Shown: positions 57,258-64,000 of the stretch, one piece after another
Layout of the letters: each line of letters starts with the position of its first letter
Position numbering within the stretch: position 1 is the stretch's first letter
Source: Pleurodeles waltl
Lineage: Eukaryota > Chordata > Amphibia > Caudata > Salamandridae
Reading direction: 5' to 3'
Assembly: GCF_031143425.1 (NCBI RefSeq)
Contig: NC_090437.1
Span: forward strand, 1,174,874,863-1,174,938,862
Length of the DNA stretch: 64,000 bases
Position numbers and translations under genes: made by a program
Notes under the pieces: model-generated
Databases searched by the model: none
Seen by the model: the letters and a program-made list of their open reading frames with translations, nothing else
Told to the model about the DNA's origin: nothing

Positions 57258-58373
57258 TCACTGGAAGTACAGGTGGATCAGCTGGTTCCTAGAGTGGACA
57301 TCTTCCCTCTCTTCATCCTCACCATCACTCTCATCCCCTCTCAGAGGTAGCAGGTCTGGATGTACAACACACTCCTCCTCTATTAGGGAGATAGCTCTCC
57401 TCACAGCCAAGCTATGCAGCATGCAGCAGGCCACCACTATTCTACACACCTTTTCAGTGCCATAGCACAGGGATCCCCCAGAGAGATGGAGGCAACAAAA
57501 TCTAGCCTTCAGGAGACCTATAGTGCGCTCGATCGCCCTCCTGGTACGTCCATGGGCCTCATTATAATTCCTCTCTGCATCTGTCCTGGGATTTCTCACA
57601 GGTGTCAGGAGCCATTGCAAGTTGGGGTAGCCAGAATCAACTGCAAACGTGGGTGAAACAGGACTGTATCAAACTGCCATTACTTGCATACAGCCTGGCT
57701 GTCAGCTATGTATTGATCCAGTGTTATACACACTCACCTATGAGCCATCCTCTGTCCCCTTGTAGTTGTTTCATCATGTGTAGGACACTGCTGTTCCTCA
57801 GGACATAGGAATCATGAACTGATCCTGGAAACCTGGCATTTACATGTGATATGTACTTGTCAGCAGTACACACCAATTGTATATTCATTGAGTGGAAGTT
57901 CTTTCTGTTCTTGTACACCTGTTCGTTCACCCTTGGGGGGACGAGAGCAATGTGGGTGCCATCGATGCCAGCTATCACATGGGGAATGTTAGCAAAGGCA
58001 TACAATTCAGACTTGATGGCAGAGAGTTCAGCCCTTTGGGGAAACTTGACACATGTCTGTATGTGTTGTACAAATGCATCCAGGAATTTTGGAATTAAAC
58101 ATTGGCTGTGAGAACCCTGCACCCATGCCCACTGTCACCTGAAATGAGCCCGTAGCCAAGAAATGGAGTACAGAGAGCATTTTCACTTCAGTAGGGATGG
58201 CATGCTGATCCTGATTACCCGGTCTCAGTACAGGATCCAGTAAAGCACATAGGTCCTGGATTGTTGTGCGACTGAGTCTGTAGGTGACAGTGATGTGACG
58301 TTCCACCATGGTATCCAAATCAACAAGAGGTCTGTACACAGATGGGGCCCTCCCTCGCCACATGGGTCTGTAC
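57258..58373 (-). pseudogene. H2 T: Harbinger DDE transposase, two exons
   Basis: Exon A (58373-57738) follows CCCATAG and reads RGRAPSVYRPLVDLDTMVER, SVLHFLATGSFQVTVGMGAG; a frameshift occurs near 58110, then HVIAGIDGTHIALVPP (first catalytic Asp, about 57966), NRKNFHSMNIQLVC and PGSVHDSYVLRNSSVL (second Asp), ending at GTGAGT. A 97-bp intron (57737-57641) leads to exon B (57640-57258): DSGYPNLQWLL, YNEAHGRTRRAIERTIGLLK (catalytic Glu), KVCRIVVACCMLHSLAVRR, and an acidic tail ending LIHLYFQ. Better preserved than H1 T; the main visible lesion is the exon A frameshift. DDE catalysis of cut-and-paste transposition is the known family function. Confidence 0.9.
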
Positions 58374-58912
58374 CTATGGGGGAGTAAAGAACAGATACGA
58401 GGGACACACATACACATGCAAAACATGTTGTGTATGAATAACTGCTGTACAATACGTAGGTTACACAAACAATTAATGTATGAAGTACAACTTTAGGGAC
58501 ATGTATGCAGTGATACCTCTGGACTGATAGGAGGAACAGACACTCATGTGGGCAGGCAACTAAGGGCTGGGATCTGAAGGCCCTGAATGGGGCCCATGAC
58601 TAGGAAATATGTACGTGGTGCTAGCAAAATGGCAGCCTCCTGTCATCCAGATATGAAGGAGTGGAAGTGACATCATTCTGCTGGAAGTAGTTGTAATGGT
58701 GGAAGACGGTGTTCACCACCGTGCACCCATTCATTAGTTTACATGGTTGTCAATGGGGAAACTGGGCCTATCATGATTGCCGCAGGCGGTGACTGTGCAC
58801 ACCGCCGCGGAGCGTATGCCATGTCGTCACCCCAATTTCACTTGACTCCCAAATCCTGTGCATGCAAGTACTCCACTGAGTGTGCTGCTGTGTCCTGACT
58901 CTGGTTACTCCA
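58374..58912. other. H2 divergent intergenic region between T and M2
   Basis: T and M2 are transcribed away from each other here, so their promoters should lie in this stretch. It includes the sequence CACCGCCGCGG near 58800. No certain motif was found, and a short T first exon may be hidden here. Confidence 0.45.
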
Positions 58913-61680
58913 ATGGCACGTGTCACAGGGGAAAGGCCTTCACCACGGAGGAGCTGAAGCTGGTGGATGGGGTGCCAAATTATATGGGCGACCAGAGGAG
59001 CAGGTGAGTAGGAGGTTGTCTTGCATGGATGTGCGTGATGTTGGCAGATGCCTGTATGGATGTGTGGTCGATTTGTAACTACACAGGCGTAGATTGTGTG
59101 GCAAGTACTGTTAGTGAGGTGGTAAAATGTTCCTGTGAAATGTACTTCCCATTGGGGACGACACGTCAGTTGTATCAGATGGGCATAGCCTGACGTCGGT
59201 TTTTCTTCTCTGTGTGTCCCATACAGGTCAGCGCCCATCAGAAGAGGGGACTCTGGCAGGCCATCGCCAGGGAGGTGCGGACCCTGGGTGTCTACAACCA
59301 GCTGAGCACTCACTGCAGGAAGCGGTGGGAGGACCTGCGGCGCTGGGCCAGGAAGACCCGGCGAGGCCCAGCTGGGGAAGGCCTCCCTACGAGGAAGGGG
59401 TGCCCATTGGTCCCTGACCCCCCTAATGTCCCACATTCTGGCGGTGGCATATTCAGATTTGGATGGGTGCTTGAAGGCAGCACAGGAGCCTCAAGGGGGT
59501 GAGTACCAACACTGTTTCATACCACACTGAGGGATGTGTTTGGGTGTTGTGGTATGCATGCAGTCTAGTGCCAGGCATTCTGACAGTTGTCTTCCAGCAG
59601 CCCTGCCCCGATCAGCACAGAAATGGTTGAGGGCAGGTCTAAACTGTCACAATAGTCCCTTGGGGATTGATCTTCCTGTACTGTAGGGTTCTTTGTGGGC
59701 ACATGGAGTAGTGGATGCATTGGCTGGCCATGGTCGCCCATGTGTGTAGTTCAAACAGTTCATCAGGTCCGTGTTTCATGTGGGAAATTAATTTTATGCT
59801 GGGGCAGTGACCACTAGTCAGGGCCATAGTCAGGACTATAGTTGTAGGTGCTGCGTGTAGGTGTGTAAGCTGGATGGGAGTGTGTGTGCACCCATCATGT
59901 AATTCCGTTCTGGTATTTACAGTTTCTCTCTTGTTTTGTCTCGCCACCCCTGTGCTTTTGTGTTCTTTCAATCAATCAATCAATCATTTGTAAAGCGCGC
60001 TACTCACCTGTGAGGGTCTCAAGGTGCTGGGGGGGTAGGAGAGCTGCTACTGCTCGAAAAGCCAGGTCTTGAGGTGTCTCCTGAAGGTCAGCAGGCCCTT
60101 GGTCTGCCACAGGTGGATGGGGAGGGTGTTCCAGGTCTTGGCAGTGAGGTGGGAGAATGATCTGCTGCCAGATGTTGTCCTGTGGATGCGTGGAATGGTG
60201 GCGAGGTCGGCAGAGCGGAGCTGTCGGTTTGGGGTGTAGTACGTGAGTCGTTCGTTGAGGTATGCTGGTCCGGCGTTGTGGAGTGCTTTGTGAGTGTGGG
60301 TGAGGAGCTTGAAGGTGATCCTCTGGTTGACGGAGAGCCAGTGCCGGTCTCTCAGGTGGGCTGTGATGTGGCTGCGGCGGGGGATGTCAAGGATGAGGCG
60401 TTCGGAATGCGTTGCAGTCTTTTCTGGAAATTGGCCGTGGTTCTTTGTGTACATCAGCATCATCTGGCGAGGGAGCAGTGGCACCGGCGAGTGGGGATGC
60501 AGCGGCCCACGGTTCCAAGGAGGCAGAGTCGACTGACGCCAAGGGGACCAGTGGGTTGGAGGGCGAGGGGAGTACCACGGGGGAGGCAACTACCACTGGC
60601 GGTAGTGACTCTGATACCTTCTCCGATGGGAGCTCCCTGGTGGTGGTGAACCCTAGTGGGCCCACCCATTCTGTGTCATCTTCCGCCACCCCCATACCAT
60701 CACCGCCCTCCCAGTTGCTCCCCATCCGGTTCCCTGTGCCCACTCACCCAGGAAGGTGGGCGTCTCCTTCGCCCCAGCCACCTTATCCCTTGCCCCAGTC
60801 AGCCCTGCTGCCCTCACGGAGGAGGCTATTGACTTCCTGAGGAACATCTCTGTAGGGCAGACAACAATCGTGAATGCCATCCAGGGGCTAGCATCCCAGA
60901 TGCAGCAATGCAATGCATACCTGGAAGGCATTCACAGTGCCATGTCTGGCCTACAGAGATCTTTTTAGGCTCTGGCCTCCTTTTTGACGGCAGCAAGTAT
61001 CCCTGGTCTTTCCGTCCTACCCTCCAAACACCTCTACCCCTACCAGCACCCCACTCCCTTCACCCATCCCAAGCACACGTTCAGACAGCCATGCACACAC
61101 CTCAACACACAAGAAGCACACAGAGAAACATGAGCACCACACTTCCCACCACAGGCATACAGACAGCTAACATACAAAGGCACACACGACAACATCCACT
61201 TCCCCCAGTGTGTCCACCTCTCCCGCCTCTCAGTCTGTCACCTCGACATGCACACCCACAAGCACTGCACCCTCAGTCACTGCTGCTGGCCCCACTCTTG
61301 CAGTCACCACAGCATCTGACATCCAGGCATCCACCCCAAACACCACACCTGCACTCACCACAACAACATTGACTGACACATGCAGCACACTCACCAGACC
61401 TGCGGACACCAAGACAACATCCATTTACACTGGCAGCCTGTCTTGTCCCACTGTGTCCACCCCCCCTCCTCCCAAGACACTCAAACGTTCCCAGACAGCC
61501 ACTCAACACACATCCACCACACATCAGCATATTGTACAGGCACCTGCATCCACGTTCAGCACACCTACACCTGTTACATGGACTCCCTCTACCTCCACTC
61601 CCACACCTTCCTCCATATCCAGCCCAACTGCTCCTAAAAAACTCTTCCTGTCCTGTGTTGACCTTTTCAAACCCACTGGC
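58913..61680 (+). pseudogene. H2 M2: second Myb/SANT-like gene, three exons
   Basis: Exon 1 (58913-59003) starts MARVTG and in a shifted frame reads AFTTEELKLVDGV, ending at GTGAGT. Exon 2 (59227-59498) reads VSAHQKRGLWQAIAREVRTL and CRKRWEDLRRWARKT, the second half of a SANT-like domain. After a frameshift comes SLTPLMSHILAVAYSDLDG, ending at GTGAGT. Exon 3 starts at 60458 after TACATCAG in phase with exon 2: acidic/Ser-rich (GGSDSDTFSDGSS), then after a -1 frame change at about 60756-60840 AALTEEAIDFLRNISVGQTT...QQCNAYLEGIHSAM, a stop (TAG for Gln) at 60966, and a Thr/Ser/Pro-rich tail ending APKKLFLSCVDLF near 61670. An L2 fragment lies in intron 2. Confidence 0.68.
59964..60443 (-). mobile_element. 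5'-truncated L2-like LINE (L2-B) in M2 intron 2
   Basis: The 3' tail (CAAT)4 is at 59969-59985. TTTGTGT is duplicated (59957-59963 and 60444-60450); comparison with H1 shows the uninterrupted sequence. The fragment encodes the intact ORF2 C terminus: THTHKALHNAGPAYLNERLT and SHLTAKTWNTLPIHLW...FRRHLKTWLFEQ. It lies only 14 bp from the exon 3 acceptor of M2. The minus-strand open frame 60589-60047 is a chimera of L2-B and antisense M2. Confidence 0.88.
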
Positions 61681-61830
61681 CCACCCTGTCTCGTCCGTAA
61701 ATGTGCCCTTCTCCTTGCCCTGTCCACTCCTTCCTGTCCCGTGTTGACCTTTTTGAACCCGCTGGCCCACCCTGTCTCGTCCCTAAATGTGCCCTTCTCC
61801 TTGCCCTGTCCACTCCTTCCTCGTCTAAGT
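61645..61830. repeat. 86-bp direct repeat at the 3' end of H2 M2
   Basis: TTCCTGTCC.GTGTTGACC begins units at 61645 and 61731, and a partial third starts at 61817 (TTCCTCG). The first two are nearly identical. Confidence 0.9.
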
Positions 61831-61862
61831 CCGCCCTTCCCATTCCTGTGCCCCTTCCCCAG

Positions 61863-62103
61863 AGAGAAAGAAGCCCTGTGCTCCCCCAGTGTCAGGCGCC
61901 CAATTCCTCTGGATCTGCACGTTGCTAGTCAGGGGCCTACCACCAGGCAACACCAACTCAGATGCCTTTGTAGCGCTGAGGATTGGAGGGGTCAGGCACG
62001 GGGAAGGGATAAGAGGAAGGGAACAGCCAGGAGGGAGATCTGGAAATGAAACGGTTAAATGCAGGCAATAATAATAACCACAATTGAAGACAAGCACTAT
62101 CAA
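61863..62103. other. Unassigned sequence between H2 and the last L2 copy
   Basis: No similarity to other parts of the window was recognised. It may still be H2, or flanking DNA. It contains an AATAATAATAA run near 62069. Confidence 0.4.
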
Positions 62104-64000
62104 TAATCAATCAATCACAATATTTATAGAGCGCACTACGTACCCGTTAGGGTTTTAAGGCGCTGGGGGGGGGGCTGCTACTACTGGTGGAAGAGCCAGG
62201 TCTTGAGGAGTCTCCTGAAGGTGAGACGGTCCTGGGTCTGTCGCAGGGGGGTCTGGAGGGTGTTCCAGGTCTTGGCGGCGAGGTAGGAGAAGGATCTGCC
62301 GCCGGAGGACTTGCGTTGGAAGCGGGGAACGATGGCGAGGGCGAGGTTGGCGGGAGGGGGCGTAGAAGTTGAGTCTGTTATTCAGGTAGGCTGGTCCGGC
62401 GTTGTAGAGTGCCTTGTGAGCGTGGGTGAGGAGCTTGAAGGTGATCCTCTTGTCCACGGGGAGCTAGTGGAGGTCTTTCAGGTGGTGGGAGATGTGGCAT
62501 CGGCGGGGTACGTCGAGGACCAGTCGGGCGGAGGCGTTTTGGATGCGTTGGAGTCGTCGGATGTCTTTTGCTGGGATGCCTGTATATAGAGCGTTACCGT
62601 AGTCTAGTCTACTGCTGACGAGGGCCTGGGTCACAGTTTTTCTGGTTTCCGTCGGGATCCATTTGTAGATTCTACGGAGCATGCGGAGGGTGTTGTAGCA
62701 GGAGGAGGAAACTGCGTTGACCTGCTTGGACATGGTGAGGGCGGAGTCGAGGATGAAACCCAGGTTGCGTGCGAGGTTGGCTGGCGTTGGAGGGGGTCCC
62801 AGCGCGGTGGGCCACCAGGAGTTGTCCCAGGCCGAGGGGGTGCGGCCGAGGATGAGGACCTCCGTCTTGTCGGAGTTCAACTTCAGGCGGCTATTTCTCA
62901 TCCATTCGGCGATGGACTTCAATCCCTCGTGGAGGTTGGCTTTGGCGGTGTGTGGGTCTTTGGTGAGGGAGAGGATGAGCTGGGTGTCGTTGGCGTAGGA
63001 GAGAATGTTGAAGTTGTGCTGACGGGCCAGTTGTGCGAGGGGGGCCATGTAGACGTTGAACAGCGTCAGGCTTAGAGAGGAGCCTTGGGGTACGCCGCAG
63101 GTGATGGTGGTGGCATCGGAGCGGAAGGGTGGAAGTCGGACTCTCTGGGTTCTGCCGGAGAGAAAGGAGGAGATCCAGTGGAGGGCTTTTTCTTGTATTC
63201 CAGCTTCGTGGAGGCGTGTTAGTAGAGTGCGGTGGCAAACCGTGTCGAAAGCTGCGGAAAGGTCCAGGAGGATGAGGGCTGAAGTTTTGCCAGTGTCCAT
63301 TTGCTGTCTGATGTCATCTGTGGCGGCGAGGAGAGCAGTCTCGGTGCTGTGGTTGCGTCTGAAACCGGACTGGGAGGGGTCCAGGATGGAGTTGTCCTCG
63401 AGGTGGTGGATGAGCTGAGCATTGACGATCTTCTCAATGACCTTCGCCGGGAAGGGGAGGAGGGAGATCGGGCGGAGGTTTTTGAGGTCGGTGGGGTCTG
63501 CCTTGGGTTTCTTGAGGAGGGCGTGGATTTCGGCGTGCTTCCAGCTGTCCGGGAAGGTCGCGGTTTCGAAGGATAAGTTGATGAACTTTCGAAGTTGGGG
63601 TTCGATGGTAGAGTCGGCTTTGTTGTAGACGTGGTCTGAAGGGGATCCTGAGTGGATGGAGTTCATGATCTTGCAAGTTTCAGCGTCATCTACGTGGGTC
63701 CAGGCGGTGTAGCGGTTGGCGCAGGTGGAGTTGTCGGGGGTGGGGTCTGACGGAGGCGTGGTGTTGAGGCTGTCGTGGATGTCGGTGATCTTCTGATAGA
63801 AGAAGGTGGACAGGGCGTCGCAGAGTTCTTGGGATGGTGGGATGTCGTTGACGTTGGCGCTGGGGTTGAAGAGCTCTTTCACGATGCAGAAGAGTTCTTT
63901 GCTGTCGTGTGCGTTGTTGTTCAGGCGTTCTGTGAAGTGGGAACGTTTGGTGAGTCGGATTATCTGGTGGTGCTTGCAGGTGGCCTCCTTGTGGGCTGCC
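62104..64000 (-). mobile_element. L2-like LINE (L2-C), extends beyond the window
   Basis: 3' tail CAATCAATCA at 62106-62116, followed by the conserved 3' end (AGAGCGCACTACGTACCCGTTAGGGTTTTAAGGCGCTGGGG), closely matching the start of L2-B. ORF2 covers the remainder. It is the best preserved LINE in the window. Its 5' end and any 5' tandem units are out of view. Confidence 0.92.
62464..64000 (-). CDS. L2-C ORF2, reverse transcriptase part (partial)
   Basis: Open without a stop from the window edge to 62464, about 510 codons. RT motifs in order: IHALLKKPKADPTDLKNLRP, SGFRRNHSTETALLAATDDI, LLDLSAAFDTVCHRTLL (first catalytic Asp), GVPQGSSLSLTLFNVYMAPL, then SYANDTQLILS at about 62990, where YADD reads YAND. 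LNSDKTEVLILGR and the C-terminal SRLDYGNALYTGIPAKDIRR follow. The frame stops at a TAG where L2-B has Trp (DRHWL in L2-B, DLH-stop here); KALYNAGPAYLNNRL continues after it, and then a frameshift. The Asp-to-Asn change would be expected to abolish catalysis. The endonuclease domain would lie beyond the window. Confidence 0.88.
   Translation of the reverse strand, partial: AAHKEATCKHHQIIRLTKRSHFTERLNNNAHDSKELFCIVKELFNPSANVNDIPPSQELCDALSTFFYQKITDIHDSLNTTPPSDPTPDNSTCANRYTAWTHVDDAETCKIMNSIHSGSPSDHVYNKADSTIEPQLRKFINLSFETATFPDSWKHAEIHALLKKPKADPTDLKNLRPISLLPFPAKVIEKIVNAQLIHHLEDNSILDPSQSGFRRNHSTETALLAATDDIRQQMDTGKTSALILLDLSAAFDTVCHRTLLTRLHEAGIQEKALHWISSFLSGRTQRVRLPPFRSDATTITCGVPQGSSLSLTLFNVYMAPLAQLARQHNFNILSYANDTQLILSLTKDPHTAKANLHEGLKSIAEWMRNSRLKLNSDKTEVLILGRTPSAWDNSWWPTALGPPPTPANLARNLGFILDSALTMSKQVNAVSSSCYNTLRMLRRIYKWIPTETRKTVTQALVSSRLDYGNALYTGIPAKDIRRLQRIQNASARLVLDVPRRCHISHHLKDLH

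Larger units (their letters stand above)
54675..61862 (+). mobile_element. Three-gene Harbinger transposon H2 (right end not seen)
   Basis: Starts GGTGGTCATTATGAACATGG after an ATA target. Gene order on the plus strand: M1 (55216-56785), T (minus, 58373-57258) and M2 (58913-61680), the mirror of H1. An L2-like fragment (59964-60443) interrupts M2 intron 2. I set the right limit at the last sequence related to M2; the true terminus may be beyond the L2 copy at 62104. Confidence 0.8.

Noticed and set aside
60047..60589. 180-codon minus-strand frame as a gene
   Set aside because: It is a fusion of the L2-B C terminus with antisense Harbinger M2 sequence.
1..64000. Bacterial-type features, CRISPR arrays, tRNA or rRNA genes
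   Set aside because: Direct repeats lack unique spacers of even length, no tRNA or rRNA sequence was recognised, and the introns and element types are eukaryotic.

Overview
This window is vertebrate genomic DNA made almost entirely of nested, decayed transposable elements. The only sequence I can assign to a host gene is one 123-bp exon at 21300-21422 on the minus strand. It has clean splice sites and encodes a peptide typical of peroxisomal acyl-CoA oxidase 3 (ACOX3). The rest probably lies in ACOX3 introns. The mix of elements (Harbinger, gypsy with a SCAN-like gag, L1/Tx1-like and L2-like LINEs, Penelope, hAT) fits a giant amphibian genome, most likely a salamander or newt. That is inference from repeat content; no species marker was seen.

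Layout. 1-4925: 5'-truncated L1-like LINE (minus). 5607-6560: LTR-like repeat. 7440-11473: Penelope-like element (plus), broken up by three DNA-transposon derivatives (7574-8193, 10278-10995, and a 191-bp palindrome at 11477-11667 at its 3' side). 13395-14437: L2-like fragment (minus). 14650-21239: second L1-like LINE (plus) with a poly-A tail and an 831-bp hAT element inside its 5' region; it ends 60 bp from the ACOX3 exon. 21423-26594: intron-like sequence with a 500-bp hAT, a 70-bp minisatellite and foldbacks.

26595-64000 is a nest of insertions. An old Harbinger (H0) contains a solo LTR (LTR-A). LTR-A contains an 8.5-kb Harbinger (H1), and H1 contains another solo LTR (LTR-B). H0 also holds a nearly complete L2-like LINE (43916-47659) and a gypsy element (from 48995, minus) that has gag-pro and a two-membrane-segment ORF but no reverse transcriptase. 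The 3' LTR of the gypsy carries a 538-bp Harbinger MITE. Its 5' LTR carries a third Harbinger (H2), which was itself hit by two L2 copies (59964-60443 and 62104-64000).

How the parts relate. The Harbinger copies share a layout not limited to the usual two genes: a Myb/SANT gene (M1) with a conserved TATA box, a convergent DDE transposase (T), and a second Myb/SANT gene (M2) with a coiled-coil-like segment and a Ser/Thr/Pro-rich tail. H1 and H2 show all three; H0 shows M1 and T. The three LTR copies with the TATATACTATATC-type hairpin each carry a Harbinger-family insertion at the same place in that hairpin. All mobile genes seen carry stops, frameshifts or lost catalytic residues, except stretches such as the last L2 ORF2, which is open for about 510 codons but reads YAND instead of YADD.
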